This document shows, one piece after another, positions 19,607 to 29,462 of a stretch of DNA of 50,885 nucleotides. The notes below the pieces were generated by a model. It worked only from the letters and a program-made list of their open reading frames with translations, did no database searches and was not told the DNA's origin. The DNA is from an actinobacterium SCGC AAA015-D07 (GTDB taxonomy: Bacteria; Actinomycetota; Acidimicrobiia; Actinomarinales; Actinomarinaceae). The stretch covers positions 1 through 50,885 of the forward strand of contig ARQR01000004.1 in NCBI GenBank assembly GCA_000384495.1. Direction: 5' to 3'. The number at the start of each line of letters is the position of its first letter. Positions within the stretch are counted from its first letter, which is position 1. A program made the position numbers and the translations under genes.

Positions 19607-20663
19607 TTTTTCACCGGGCCCAGCAAGATTAGATCCTTCTATTATCAGCAAGTCCCAAGAGGCAATAGCTAATTATCAAAAAACTGGTTTGTCAATTCTA
19701 GAGATTGGACACAGATCTAAAGATTTTGAAACATTAATAAACGCTCTTCAAGGGAATATGATAAATATTTTTAATATTCCATCTAATTATTTCACTCTTC
19801 TCTTGCAAGGGGGAGCAACATACCAGAATACCTTTATCGCTAATAACTTTGATAAAGAAAATAAACTTTTAGGATGTCTAGTCACAGGAACATGGGGGAG
19901 GTATTCAGCTGAAGATTTCTCAAAAATTAGAGATACGAAAATAATTGAAGTAAGCGATAATGAAATTGAAAATTATATTCAAACACCCTGGGACCTCGAA
20001 GGTGTTGATTATTTGCACCTAACTTCAAACGAGACAATAAATGGTGTTCAATTAAGGGAATTCAATAAAATTGAACATGATTCATTACTCATTGATATGT
20101 CCTCAGATATTGGTTCTTATAGTTTTGAATGGGACAATTTAGCTTATGTTTATGCAGGAGCTCAAAAAAATATGGGCATTCCAGGAGTCTCAATATGTAT
20201 TGGAGATGAAAAATATTTAAATTCAGAAGATAATTCTAGATACCTCAACCTTGGACAATTGGTGGAAAAGAATTCTTTGTTGAACACACCTCCTACTTTT
20301 TCCATATACGTCCTAAAGCTGGTTACCGATTGGATGATTGCAATGGGAGGTATAAACTATTTTGAAGAAAAATCAATTAGACAATCATCGAGGCTATATG
20401 AACAATTAGAGAGTTATAGTGATTTTGTAATAATACCTGTTAGTGACTATTCAAAAAGTAGATCCAATATAATTTTTAAATTCAAAAATGATGATTTGGA
20501 AAAGAAATTTCTTATAGAAGCATCTGAAAAAGGAATACTTGGCCTGAATGGACATAGAAGCCAGGGGGGAATAAGAATTAGTCTTTACAATTCAATTACA
20601 GATGAGATGGTTGACTACTTGTCAGAATATATAGACAAATTTTTTGAAGATAATGGAAAATAA
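19593..20663 (+). CDS. serC: Phosphoserine aminotransferase
   Basis: The 356-residue fold-type I aminotransferase has the SerC hallmarks NFSPGPARL at the N-terminus, LEIGHRSKDFE, LLLQGGATYQN and the PLP-lysine region YAGAQKNMGIPGVS (K at about residue 195). It converts 3-phosphohydroxypyruvate to phosphoserine, or acts in the PdxC step of vitamin B6 synthesis. It overlaps the polymerase upstream and the DUF1015-like gene downstream. A housekeeping serine gene embedded in a glycan operon is unusual. Phosphoserine use in the glycan is possible but only a guess. Confidence 0.92.
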   Translation: MQIHNFSPGPARLDPSIISKSQEAIANYQKTGLSILEIGHRSKDFETLINALQGNMINIFNIPSNYFTLLLQGGATYQNTFIANNFDKENKLLGCLVTGTWGRYSAEDFSKIRDTKIIEVSDNEIENYIQTPWDLEGVDYLHLTSNETINGVQLREFNKIEHDSLLIDMSSDIGSYSFEWDNLAYVYAGAQKNMGIPGVSICIGDEKYLNSEDNSRYLNLGQLVEKNSLLNTPPTFSIYVLKLVTDWMIAMGGINYFEEKSIRQSSRLYEQLESYSDFVIIPVSDYSKSRSNIIFKFKNDDLEKKFLIEASEKGILGLNGHRSQGGIRISLYNSITDEMVDYLSEYIDKFFEDNGK

Positions 20664-21300
20664 TAACTTCACAGTTTATCAATTTGAAAACTACGACGTT
20701 GAAGGTCTTAAACTTGAAATTAATTTTTCAAATACTGACTTTATCGAGATAAAGACCCATGAAGAAATAAATTCCCCAATTGAAAACATGGAAGAATCTT
20801 TTGAACCACTTTTATTTGGAATTGATATGAATATAACAAATATCAAAAATATAAATGATTTAAAAGGAAAGAAAATGATTCTTTTAGATGGACATCATCG
20901 ATATGAATACTTGAAAAGAAATGATATTGACAAATCAATTGAATTAGTACTTATTTCAATTGATGATGTAGAAATTCTTTCTTACCCATCACGTTTAATA
21001 ATTAGAAAAAAAGAATTTGAGGAAATTCTTGAAAATTATAATTTTTCAAACAATGTCTCTTCAAAATTCTATGTTTCAGTAGATGATGTTAAGTTTTTCA
21101 ATGAGGAAATTTTGGACATTTATCAACTTTATGAATTCAAAAATTTCTGTTACGTTAACGAGTATATAAGCTCAGCGGTGGATGAAAATAAAACTAATGA
21201 TGAAATAATTGTAAATTTTACCCCCATAAAAGTATCTGAAATTGTAGAGAACGACTCCCTGTTTCCTCCAAAATCTACATGGATAACTCCAAGATTATGA
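20653..21300 (+). CDS. Miniature DUF1015-family protein (ParB/SerK-like fold), possible serine kinase/phosphatase
   Basis: The roughly 215-residue protein has the motif LLDGHHRYEYLKR (about residues 75-87). This is the DGHHR signature of DUF1015 and, more distantly, of ParB-like serine kinases. Its C-terminus ends [11 protein letters not shown], matching the PPKST-x-x-x-PKL signature close to the end of DUF1015 proteins. Typical members have about 400 residues, so this is a compact version that keeps both hallmark ends. The start is ATG 20653, overlapping serC; a TTG at 20644 is also in frame. Its place next to serC suggests interconversion of serine and phosphoserine, an inference not yet tested. 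Confidence 0.7.
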   Translation: MENNNFTVYQFENYDVEGLKLEINFSNTDFIEIKTHEEINSPIENMEESFEPLLFGIDMNITNIKNINDLKGKKMILLDGHHRYEYLKRNDIDKSIELVLISIDDVEILSYPSRLIIRKKEFEEILENYNFSNNVSSKFYVSVDDVKFFNEEILDIYQLYEFKNFCYVNEYISSAVDENKTNDEIIVNFTPIKVSEIVENDSLFPPKSTWITPRL

Positions 21301-22403
21301 AAATTTGTCATGTTATCAATTCTTTAAATAGGGGAGGTGCCGAATCGCATTTGTTGGACCTAATCAAAGCACAGCTAAATGATGGGATGGATGTCCATGT
21401 AACTGTTATTGGTGAAGATAGCACTGAATCATATTCAATAGAAAGCGAACTACTTAAAAATGGCATAAACATTACAAGACTTAATGGTCCGAGAATGTTT
21501 AATTTATTTTCATATTTTTCTTTGTATTCAAAATTCAAAAATGAAAAATTTGATATTATTCATTCACATCAACCTCGTAGCGATTTTATGGTCTACAGAA
21601 CAAAAAAATATTTATCAAAAAAAAGTAAATGGATTGTAAGTGTTCATGGAAAATATGATACATATTTAGAAAAAGGTAGTTTAAGTAATAACCTAAGAAA
21701 ATACTTTATGAAGAGACTCTCTAAACATTGGCAATCTGCTTTTTCGATAATCGCGATTTCTGAAGAAGTAAAAAGTTGGATTGAAAATCTTAATCATGAA
21801 TTGAATGTTGTGGTCATACCTTACTGGATAGACATCAAAAATTCTGAAACCATTGTAAAAAAAGATAGAGTAACTCTTGGATTTCTTGGAAGACTAAATG
21901 TAAATAAAGGGATAGAAGACTTAATTGATGCACTTAATTCAGACGAGCTTAAATCACTTGATTTTAAATTAATGATTGCTGGAAGTGGGACAGATGAGTA
22001 TTTAGAAAAATTAAGAAATATGATTGAAAAAGACAATATTGAAAACGTAAATTTTCTTGGATATATAGAAAATAGAGAAGAATTTTTTAATAATATAGAC
22101 ATTTTTGTATTTCCATCATTTTCAGAGGGTTTAGGTTTGGTACTACTCGAAGCCATGAGTTTCTCAAAGATTTGCATAACAAGAAATATTTTGCCAATGA
22201 CAAATTATATTGACGAAGACTCAGGTTATTTATTTGATGATGTGAATGGATTATCGCATTCAATAGCTTCATCTATTCAAGATTTAGAAAACAATATTGA
22301 ATTAATACAGAAAAAATTGTTTAATATTGAAAAGAAATTAGAAAAATCAAGTAAGGAAAATATATTTCCAGAATTAGTAAAAGTATATGAACAGTCAATT
22401 TGA
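21297..22403 (+). CDS. Glycosyltransferase family 4
   Basis: The 368-residue GT-B enzyme has the N-terminal acceptor-domain signature [17 protein letters not shown], a middle HSHQPRSDF motif, the linker [19 protein letters not shown] and the donor-site motif [19 protein letters not shown] (EX7E type). It probably adds a sugar from an NDP donor to a lipid-linked glycan at the inner membrane face. The start ATG 21297 forms an ATGA overlap with the upstream stop; an earlier ATG at 21279 is less likely. It overlaps leuS by 17 bases, so the insert joins directly to the core gene. Confidence 0.9.
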   Translation: MKICHVINSLNRGGAESHLLDLIKAQLNDGMDVHVTVIGEDSTESYSIESELLKNGINITRLNGPRMFNLFSYFSLYSKFKNEKFDIIHSHQPRSDFMVYRTKKYLSKKSKWIVSVHGKYDTYLEKGSLSNNLRKYFMKRLSKHWQSAFSIIAISEEVKSWIENLNHELNVVVIPYWIDIKNSETIVKKDRVTLGFLGRLNVNKGIEDLIDALNSDELKSLDFKLMIAGSGTDEYLEKLRNMIEKDNIENVNFLGYIENREEFFNNIDIFVFPSFSEGLGLVLLEAMSFSKICITRNILPMTNYIDEDSGYLFDDVNGLSHSIASSIQDLENNIELIQKKLFNIEKKLEKSSKENIFPELVKVYEQSI

Positions 22404-24825
22404 ATATAAAAAAATAGAAAAGAAATGGCAGGATCACTGGGAAAATAGTGAAACTGTTAAGTGTGATTTAAAATCTGACAAACCAAAATTTTACAACCTT
22501 TGTATGTACCCATATCCCTCTGGAGATCTGCATATGGGACATATAAGGAACTATACGATCGGTGATGTTATTACTAGATATAAACAAATGAATGGCTTCA
22601 ATGTTTTATCTCCTATGGGCTGGGACTCATTTGGCCTTCCTGCCGAAAATGCAGCAATTAAAACTGGTATTCATCCAAGAGAATTTACGGAAGAAAGAAT
22701 TGCTAATATGAAATCTCAAATTATCAGATTAGGTTCTTTATATGATTGGGATAGGGAAGTTGCAGCCCACTCTATTGATTATTACAAATGGACTCAATAT
22801 CTATTTATAAAGTTGTTTGAAAATGATTTGGCTTACAAGGAGGACGCACCAGTAAATTGGTGTAATTCATGCAGAACAGTTCTAGCTAATGAACAAGTTA
22901 TAGAAGGCTCTTGTGAGAGATGTGATACAGCTGTAGAGCCAAAAAATTTAAACCAATGGTTTCTGAAGATATCCGAATATTCTGAAGAATTATTACAAGG
23001 CCTTGATGAGATTGGTGATTGGCCAGAAAACGTGAAGACGATGCAAAGAAACTGGATTGGAAAATCTGAAGGTTCTCAATTTGAATTAAACATAATTGGA
23101 ACAGACCTTACTTTTGATGTTTTCACAACAAGACCTGATACATTGTTTGGGATGACTTTTGCTGTCATATCTCCAGAGCACGAATTAATTAATCAAATTA
23201 TGGAGCAATCTGATAAAAAAGATGAGATACAAAATTATTTAGACTCAATTGTAAATAAGTCAGAATTCGAAAGAATGTCCATTACAAAAGAAAAAACTGG
23301 AGTAGATACCACTTTGAAAGTTATGAATCCAATCACAAATGAGGAAGTACCTTTATGGATAGCTGACTATGTTCTTGTGAATTATGGAACTGGTGCGATT
23401 ATGGCAGTTCCAGCTCACGATGAAAGAGATTATGAATTCGCAAAAAAATATGATATTGAAATTAGACAGGTAATTATAGATAAAGAAAAAACAATAAATG
23501 TAGACAATGAAGCCTTTACAGGTAATGGAGTCCTTATCAATTCTGGAGAGTTCAATGACTTAGGCTCTCACGAAGAAGCAAGTAAAAAGATAAATGACTT
23601 TTTAGTAAAAAATAAGATTGGTGATGAAAAAACAACATATCGTTTGAGAGATTGGTTAATCAGTAGACAGAGGTATTGGGGTTGTCCAATTCCATTAATC
23701 AATTGTGAAGACTGTGGATTATTACCAGAAAAATATGAAAATTTACCAGTATTACTTCCAGAAATTAAAGATTATATAAATACAGATGGATCTCCTTTGT
23801 CCAAGAGCAAAGAATTTGTTGAAACTGATTGTCCAAAATGTTCTAAGAAAGCTGTCCGAGAAACTGACACCATGGATACATTTGTAGATTCATCCTGGTA
23901 TTACATGAGATTCTTAGACCCAAAGAACGATAATGAACCTTTCGAATCTGACTTTATAAATGAATGGTTACCGGTTGATCAATATATAGGTGGTGTCGAA
24001 CATGCTATTCTTCACCTTCTTTATTCAAGGTTTTTTGTAAGAGCCTTGAGGGATCTTGGTTTTATGAAAATTGATGAACCATTCCATAATCTTTTCTCTC
24101 AGGGGATGATTAACTTTGGTGGGGCAAAGATGTCAAAATCAAAAGGAAATATTGTTGATCCAGAATCATATTTTGCAACTCATGGTGCTGACGCATTAAG
24201 ATTATATATTCTTTTTATGGCTCCTCCTAGCGATGGGGTTGAATGGAATGATGGTGGTATAGAAGGAACTAAGAGATTTTTAAATAAGTTCTGGGATAAT
24301 ATGGTGAAAATTATTGATCAAAAAGACACCTCTGATACTTTTAGTTCAAAAGATGAAGAAATTGAGAGAAAAATTAATCAAACAATAAAATCTATTACTC
24401 AACATCTTGAGAAATTTGAGTTTAATACAGCGGTATCTGATCTTATGAAATTAAACAATGATTTAAGCGATTATCTAAAGGAAGATAATACGATTCAGAT
24501 AGATCTAAAAGATTCAATTTTACGAAATATATTAATCCTTTTATACCCAATGTCCCCACATATTGCTTCGGAAATATTCCAAGATTATTTTGATAGTGAT
24601 ATAAGTCAGGAGAAATGGCCAACCTTTGATGAAACAAAACTAGAGAATCCTGTTTATGAACTCGTGATTCAAATAAATGGAAAGAAGAGGCACGCATTAA
24701 TCGTTAACACAGGTATTGAAGAAGATGAAGTTAAAAAAATTTGTACTGCTAATTTTGATATTGATTTTTCAAATGCCAAAAAAGTAATATTTATTAAAGA
24801 TAAATTAATTAATATAGTTCAATAA
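22387..24825 (+). CDS. leuS: Leucyl-tRNA synthetase
   Basis: The 812-residue class I synthetase has [13 protein letters not shown] (HIGH-type motif, about residues 46-58), a zinc-like cluster [21 protein letters not shown], and a CP1 editing domain with [12 protein letters not shown] and [15 protein letters not shown]. It also has [13 protein letters not shown], the KMSKS loop [13 protein letters not shown] (near residue 580) and a C-terminal anticodon domain. It charges tRNA-Leu. The start overlaps the upstream glycosyltransferase gene, so it seems to share that transcript. The length is on the short side for the family. Confidence 0.97.
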   Translation: MNSQFEYKKIEKKWQDHWENSETVKCDLKSDKPKFYNLCMYPYPSGDLHMGHIRNYTIGDVITRYKQMNGFNVLSPMGWDSFGLPAENAAIKTGIHPREFTEERIANMKSQIIRLGSLYDWDREVAAHSIDYYKWTQYLFIKLFENDLAYKEDAPVNWCNSCRTVLANEQVIEGSCERCDTAVEPKNLNQWFLKISEYSEELLQGLDEIGDWPENVKTMQRNWIGKSEGSQFELNIIGTDLTFDVFTTRPDTLFGMTFAVISPEHELINQIMEQSDKKDEIQNYLDSIVNKSEFERMSITKEKTGVDTTLKVMNPITNEEVPLWIADYVLVNYGTGAIMAVPAHDERDYEFAKKYDIEIRQVIIDKEKTINVDNEAFTGNGVLINSGEFNDLGSHEEASKKINDFLVKNKIGDEKTTYRLRDWLISRQRYWGCPIPLINCEDCGLLPEKYENLPVLLPEIKDYINTDGSPLSKSKEFVETDCPKCSKKAVRETDTMDTFVDSSWYYMRFLDPKNDNEPFESDFINEWLPVDQYIGGVEHAILHLLYSRFFVRALRDLGFMKIDEPFHNLFSQGMINFGGAKMSKSKGNIVDPESYFATHGADALRLYILFMAPPSDGVEWNDGGIEGTKRFLNKFWDNMVKIIDQKDTSDTFSSKDEEIERKINQTIKSITQHLEKFEFNTAVSDLMKLNNDLSDYLKEDNTIQIDLKDSILRNILILLYPMSPHIASEIFQDYFDSDISQEKWPTFDETKLENPVYELVIQINGKKRHALIVNTGIEEDEVKKICTANFDIDFSNAKKVIFIKDKLINIVQ

Positions 24826-25503
24826 GTGACAAAATTAATAATTACAGAAAACTTAATTTCAGATATCAACCAAATAAAATCTGAAATAAATATCGATGAA
24901 AGTATTGTATCAATTTCTCAAGAAGAATTTAGCGCTAACAATACTGCAGCATTATTCCAAAGTGATAATTTCCAATTTGTATCAGATAGTTTCGTAACAT
25001 ACAGTGATTTAAAAAAAATAAATTATGATTTTAATGAGAAGTATATTTTTCAAGTTAAAAAAAATAATTTAAAAACATTCTCAGCTGTTGCTGAATTAAT
25101 TGAAACACATTATCCAGAAAACAAAAAAAGTACTGAGATTTACCCTTGGGACTTGGTAAATATTATTTTTTCAAAGCAAAAAAAATTAACAAATGAAATT
25201 ATTGATAAATTCTGTAATGACGAGACAGTATTTAGACAATTCTTGTCGTACTTTAACAAAGAGCTTCAAAGATTGTTATTAATTTATAAATACGATGAAA
25301 AAAAAGTCGCAGAAGTACTTTCTGAAAAAGTAGATTACAAGTACGAGCTTGCTCAAAAAAGAAGAGACAAGTTAAATGTCATAGATTTAGAAAATTCTTT
25401 AAGTATGATTTATAAGATCGAAAAATTAAATACTAATTCTTCATTTAATCAAGAAAATGCAAAACGTTTTGTGGTTTCTATAAAAAATCTATTACAGTTT
25501 TGA
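24826..25503 (+). CDS. holA: Probable shortened DNA polymerase III delta subunit
   Basis: This 225-residue protein has no strong motif. It lies between leuS and rpsT, where holA is found in Actinobacteria. Its second half is helical, with ELQRLLLIYKYDEKKVAEVLS and YKYELAQKRRDKLN, resembling the C-terminal collar region of HolA. Normal HolA has about 310-340 residues, so about a third of the N-terminal part is missing or very diverged. The GTG start directly follows the leuS stop. Its 3' end overlaps the convergent rpsT by 12 bases. The assignment rests mainly on position. Confidence 0.45.
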   Translation: MTKLIITENLISDINQIKSEINIDESIVSISQEEFSANNTAALFQSDNFQFVSDSFVTYSDLKKINYDFNEKYIFQVKKNNLKTFSAVAELIETHYPENKKSTEIYPWDLVNIIFSKQKKLTNEIIDKFCNDETVFRQFLSYFNKELQRLLLIYKYDEKKVAEVLSEKVDYKYELAQKRRDKLNVIDLENSLSMIYKIEKLNTNSSFNQENAKRFVVSIKNLLQF

Positions 25504-25728
25504 AATTCGGGATTTATTTCTATCTCTATAATTTTTAGTTATTATTCCATTGGAATAAGCTCTATCTAAATTTTTGATTACAGTATCTTTCTGTTCTTTT
25601 TCAACATCACTTTCTGAATTCAATATAGCTTTAATGGATGATCTCAGAGCTGTTTTTTTGTCCTTATTTCTAAGATTTTTCTTCTCGTCTTGTCTTATTC
25701 TCTTTTTTTGGGATTTAATATTTGCCAT
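25492..25728 (-). CDS. rpsT: 30S ribosomal protein S20
   Basis: The 78-residue basic protein begins MANIKSQKKRIRQDEK and has RNKDKKTALRSSIKA and the C-terminal KNLDRAYSNGIITKN, all diagnostic of S20. It is on the minus strand, convergent with holA and divergent from lepA, as commonly seen in Actinobacteria. An AGAGGT element lies upstream of its start. The 39-base gap to lepA must supply promoters for both. Confidence 0.96.
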   Translation of the reverse strand: MANIKSQKKRIRQDEKKNLRNKDKKTALRSSIKAILNSESDVEKEQKDTVIKNLDRAYSNGIITKNYRDRNKSRISKL

Positions 25729-25767
25729 CTAAAACCTCTTGGTATATAAGATAATAACTTATTAAAG

Positions 25768-27546
25768 ATGTTAACAAATAAAAATATAAGAAATATTTCG
25801 ATTATTGCACATGTTGATCATGGTAAATCTACTTTAGCTGACAGACTTATCGAATTATCTGGATTAATTACTCCTGGTGATCATAATGACCAAATTCTGG
25901 ACAACATGGATCTTGAGAGAGAAAGAGGTATTACCATTAAATCTCAACCGATCAGATTAATCTTTGATGATTTAGTTATAAACTTAATTGATACACCCGG
26001 ACACGTAGATTTTTCTTATGAAGTTTCCAGAGCTTTAATTGCTTGTGACGGAGCATTATTACTTGTAGATGGAACAAAAGGTGTACAAGCTCAGACTTTT
26101 GCACATTCCTATGCAGCTATTGAAGCCGGATTAGATATTATTCCTGTTATTAACAAAATAGATTCTGTTGATGCTGATATATCAAATGTATCTCAACAAA
26201 TACACAATCTAATTGGTTCTAAGGATGAAGAAATTTTTAATATTTCTGCAAAAACTGGAGATGGAGTTCAAGAACTTATATCAGAAATTCCAAATTTAAT
26301 AACTGCTCCAATTGAAAAATCCGATAAGGTAAATGCACTAATTTTTGATTCATACTTTGATTCTTACAAAGGAGTTGTAGCTTCAGTAAGGGTATTTGGT
26401 GGCGAGATTAAAAAAGATATGAATTTAAAGCTTGTTAATTCAGGATTTAAATTTGACGCAAATGATATCGGATATTTTGATTTGAACTTACAGAAATCTG
26501 ATAGTTTAAACTTTGGCGAAGTTGGTTACATCGTTACTGGTGCTAAAGATTTATCTCAAATAAGAGTTGGAGACACTTTAGTCACTGGAGAAGATGAGAA
26601 GCCAATAATATTGTCAGAATATGAAGAATCTCAACCTACAGTTTTTTCGAGTATATTTCCTTCAGACTCTGATGATTTTACAAAACTAAGGGAATCGTTG
26701 GATAAATATGTATTAAATGATGCAAGCTTTGTTTTTGAACCAGAAACCTCTTCTGCCTTCGGATTTGGATTTAGATGTGGATTTTTGGGCCTTTTGCATT
26801 TAGAGATTGTTATTGAACGATTAGAGAGAGAATTCGACCTATCTCTGATTGTGACCCCTCCATCAGTAGAGTTTAAGCTTATAAGGAATAACGACGAAGA
26901 AAGGGTAATAAGAAACCCATCTATTCTTGATGAATATACTGATATAAAAAAATTACAAGAGAGAATTTGTGAAGTAGATTTATTATTTCCAAAAGAGTAT
27001 CTTGGTACAATTTTGACGCTCTTAAATGATAAAAGAGGCATACAGGAAGATCTGACTTACCTAAGTACGACAATGGTCAAGCTTAAATATAAGCTACCTC
27101 TGCTAGAACTAGTCTCAGGATTTTATGATTCACTTAAATCTATCTCACAGGGTTTTGCATCAATTGACTATAAAATTTTAGGATTTGAAGACGGAAGTTT
27201 GGTCAAACTAGATATTCTTGTTAATGGTATGGTGGTAGATTCATTTAGTTCGATTCTTTCAAAAGATAGTGCAGAATATGTTGGGAGAAATAGGGTAAAA
27301 AAATTAGCTGATCTAATCCCACGTCAACAATTTGATATACCAATTCAAGCTGCGATAGGTTCAAGAATTATATCTAGAGAAACTGTAAAAGCCCTTCGAA
27401 AGGATGTTACTGCAAAACTTTATGGAGGCGATGTTACTAGAAAGAGGAAACTTCTAGAAAAGCAAAAAGAAGGTAAGAAAAAGATGAGAAGTATTGGAAG
27501 GGTAGAAGTACCCAAAGAAGCCTTTAAAGAATTTTTAAAACAATAG
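25768..27546 (+). CDS. lepA: Elongation factor 4 (LepA)
   Basis: The 592-residue translational GTPase has G1 AHVDHGKSTLADRL, switch region ERERGITIKSQ, G3 DTPGHVDFSYE and G4 NKIDSVD. The C-terminal LepA-specific domain reads ALRKDVTAKLYGGDVTRKRKLLEKQKEGKKKM in two consecutive parts (ALRKDVTAKLYGGD, then VTRKRKLLEKQKEGKKKM). EF4 binds ribosomes and back-translocates or helps remodel stalled complexes. rsmE follows one base after its stop. In many actinobacteria hemW, hrcA and dnaJ lie between these two genes; they are absent here. Confidence 0.97.
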   Translation: MLTNKNIRNISIIAHVDHGKSTLADRLIELSGLITPGDHNDQILDNMDLERERGITIKSQPIRLIFDDLVINLIDTPGHVDFSYEVSRALIACDGALLLVDGTKGVQAQTFAHSYAAIEAGLDIIPVINKIDSVDADISNVSQQIHNLIGSKDEEIFNISAKTGDGVQELISEIPNLITAPIEKSDKVNALIFDSYFDSYKGVVASVRVFGGEIKKDMNLKLVNSGFKFDANDIGYFDLNLQKSDSLNFGEVGYIVTGAKDLSQIRVGDTLVTGEDEKPIILSEYEESQPTVFSSIFPSDSDDFTKLRESLDKYVLNDASFVFEPETSSAFGFGFRCGFLGLLHLEIVIERLEREFDLSLIVTPPSVEFKLIRNNDEERVIRNPSILDEYTDIKKLQERICEVDLLFPKEYLGTILTLLNDKRGIQEDLTYLSTTMVKLKYKLPLLELVSGFYDSLKSISQGFASIDYKILGFEDGSLVKLDILVNGMVVDSFSSILSKDSAEYVGRNRVKKLADLIPRQQFDIPIQAAIGSRIISRETVKALRKDVTAKLYGGDVTRKRKLLEKQKEGKKKMRSIGRVEVPKEAFKEFLKQ

Positions 27547-27547
27547 T

Positions 27548-28180
27548 ATGCATACCCCTACAGTTTTTGATTCAACAATATTAGATACTTTCAAAGAGTT
27601 ACAACTTACTGATGAAAAATTACATCATTTAAAGAATGTTTTGAGGATTAAAGATATGGATGAAATAAAGATATCAAATGGGAAAGGAAAAATTTATTTT
27701 GGAAACTTAGAAGGAAATGTTGTTTCATTAAAATCTAATCAAGAATTTGAGAGAAAAAATGATATTGATGTATTTATTTCTTTCATTCAAGATAAAGATA
27801 GGCTTCGTTTTATTGTTGAGAAATTAACAGAGCTATCTGTAAGTTCAATTAGTTTCGGCCCTACAGATCATTCACAAAAAATAAAAGTTGATTTAGATAA
27901 GCTTAATATGTGGTCTATCTCAGCAGTAGAGCAATCAGGAAACGCATTCAAACCAGATATATTTATTTCAAATAACTTGGATTTTGAAAAATTTAATCAC
28001 GGCCTAGATATTACTGGTAAACATATTAAAGAAAACAACAGTATGAAAAACATAGCTATTGGCCCTGAAGGTGGCTGGTCTAATAACGAGAAAGATAAAT
28101 TTAAATACCTATCAAATATTGGTGATTTTACCTTAAGAACAGAGACAGCCTCAATACTTGGTGTATCCTTATTGATGTAA
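27548..28180 (+). CDS. rsmE: 16S rRNA m3U1498 methyltransferase
   Basis: The 210-residue SPOUT-class methyltransferase has HHLKNVLRIKDMDEI at the N-terminus (PUA-like part), LTELSVSSISFG in the middle, and the knotted SAM site IAIGPEGGWSNNEKDKF followed by LRTETASILGVSLLM. It methylates U1498 of 16S rRNA. It is shorter than the usual 240-250 residues but keeps all SAM-site motifs. It follows lepA directly and is 8 bases before the HIT gene. Confidence 0.92.
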   Translation: MHTPTVFDSTILDTFKELQLTDEKLHHLKNVLRIKDMDEIKISNGKGKIYFGNLEGNVVSLKSNQEFERKNDIDVFISFIQDKDRLRFIVEKLTELSVSSISFGPTDHSQKIKVDLDKLNMWSISAVEQSGNAFKPDIFISNNLDFEKFNHGLDITGKHIKENNSMKNIAIGPEGGWSNNEKDKFKYLSNIGDFTLRTETASILGVSLLM

Positions 28181-28188
28181 AATATAAT

Positions 28189-28530
28189 ATGGAAGAAAAA
28201 TCAGTATTTGAGATGATTCTAAATAAAGAATTAGAATCAGAAATAATTTACGAAGATGACGATATATTTTCAATTCAAGACATAAATCCTGTTGCTAGAA
28301 TTCATCTACTAATAATTCCCAAAAAAAGAATAAATACAATAAATAATTTATCTGATGAGGACACATTGTTAGTTGGAAAGATGATACAAGTAGCTAAAGA
28401 TTTAGCAAAAAAATATGCAATAGATGAGAGCGGCTATAGATTAATATTTAACACTAATGATGATGGTGGACAGACGGTTTATCATATACATCTCCATTTA
28501 ATTGGAGGAGAAAAATTGAAGGCTTTCTAA
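28189..28530 (+). CDS. HIT-family (HINT/PKCI-like) hydrolase
   Basis: The 113-residue protein has the HIT motif YHIHLHLIGG near the C-terminus and the HLLIIPKKRINTINNL strand typical of HINT proteins. The family hydrolyses adenosine 5'-phosphoramidate-type nucleotides. rsmE-HIT-phoH is a conserved actinobacterial order. The stop overlaps the start of phoH by one base (TAATG), which suggests translational coupling. Confidence 0.93.
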   Translation: MEEKSVFEMILNKELESEIIYEDDDIFSIQDINPVARIHLLIIPKKRINTINNLSDEDTLLVGKMIQVAKDLAKKYAIDESGYRLIFNTNDDGGQTVYHIHLHLIGGEKLKAF

Positions 28531-29462
28531 TGGTTGTTGAAAAAGTCATTCCGAATAATATTGAATTAATTAATTTGTTTGGAATTAATGACAATAATTT
28601 AAAATATATAAAAAAAATTTTTCCGGCATTAAAAATTAATGCGAGGGGCAACATTCTTTATATAGAGGGAAACAAGGATAGGGTAGAAAAACTAGTCAGT
28701 TTAATCGATGAAATGGTTGCTCTAAATCAAAATAATGAGACTGTGGACATACCTGATATCGAACTTTTGATGAATATGAATGGGACATTAAACGGTAACG
28801 GAAAAAAATTAAGCACAATAAGCATTACAAATAATAAGTCCATAAAAGTTAAAAATGTGAGTCAATACAAATATATAGAAACAATTATGAATTCAACTGT
28901 CACATTTGGGGTTGGACCTGCTGGAACAGGAAAAACATTTTTAGCAGTTGCTAGTGCAGTAAAAATGTACTCTGAAGATCAGATAAAGAAAATTGTTCTT
29001 ACTAGGCCAGCAGTAGAAGCAGGAGAAAAATTGGGATTTCTACCTGGTGACTTATCTCAAAAAATTGATCCCTACTTGGTACCATTATTTGATTCTTTAG
29101 AGTACTTTTTTGGTAATGAAAACCTGGAGTATTTGATCGAAAAAAGAAATATTGAAATTGTTCCACTTGCGTACATGAGAGGTAGAACTTTAAACAATGC
29201 ATGTATTATTCTTGATGAAGCACAAAATGCCACCTCTGGACAAATAAAAATGTTTCTAACAAGACTAGGAGAGAATTCTAAAGTAATTATCACCGGTGAT
29301 GAATCACAAATAGATCTTTATAATACTGATAACTCAGGTCTAAAAAGAACAAGAAAAGCACTTTCTAATATTGATGAAATATCTGTCATGGAATTTGATA
29401 ATGCTGATATTGTCAGAAATCCTATTGTTTCAAAAATATTAGAGGTATTTCCAAAGAAATAA
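28530..29462 (+). CDS. phoH: PhoH-like ATPase
   Basis: The 310-residue protein has an N-terminal region resembling the KH-like part of PhoH proteins. The P-loop ATPase domain has Walker A GPAGTGKTFLAVA (near residue 129), LTRPAVEAGEKLGFLPGD and Walker B NACIILDEAQN followed by VIITGDESQIDL. The cellular function of PhoH is not settled; a link to RNA and ribosome metabolism is likely from its constant pairing with ybeY. TAATG overlaps join it to both neighbours. Confidence 0.94.
   Translation: MVVEKVIPNNIELINLFGINDNNLKYIKKIFPALKINARGNILYIEGNKDRVEKLVSLIDEMVALNQNNETVDIPDIELLMNMNGTLNGNGKKLSTISITNNKSIKVKNVSQYKYIETIMNSTVTFGVGPAGTGKTFLAVASAVKMYSEDQIKKIVLTRPAVEAGEKLGFLPGDLSQKIDPYLVPLFDSLEYFFGNENLEYLIEKRNIEIVPLAYMRGRTLNNACIILDEAQNATSGQIKMFLTRLGENSKVIITGDESQIDLYNTDNSGLKRTRKALSNIDEISVMEFDNADIVRNPIVSKILEVFPKK

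Noticed and set aside
16864..22403. Phage- or ICE-type integration at tRNA-Ala
   Set aside because: No integrase and no duplicated tRNA 3' end was found near leuS; homologous exchange is simpler.
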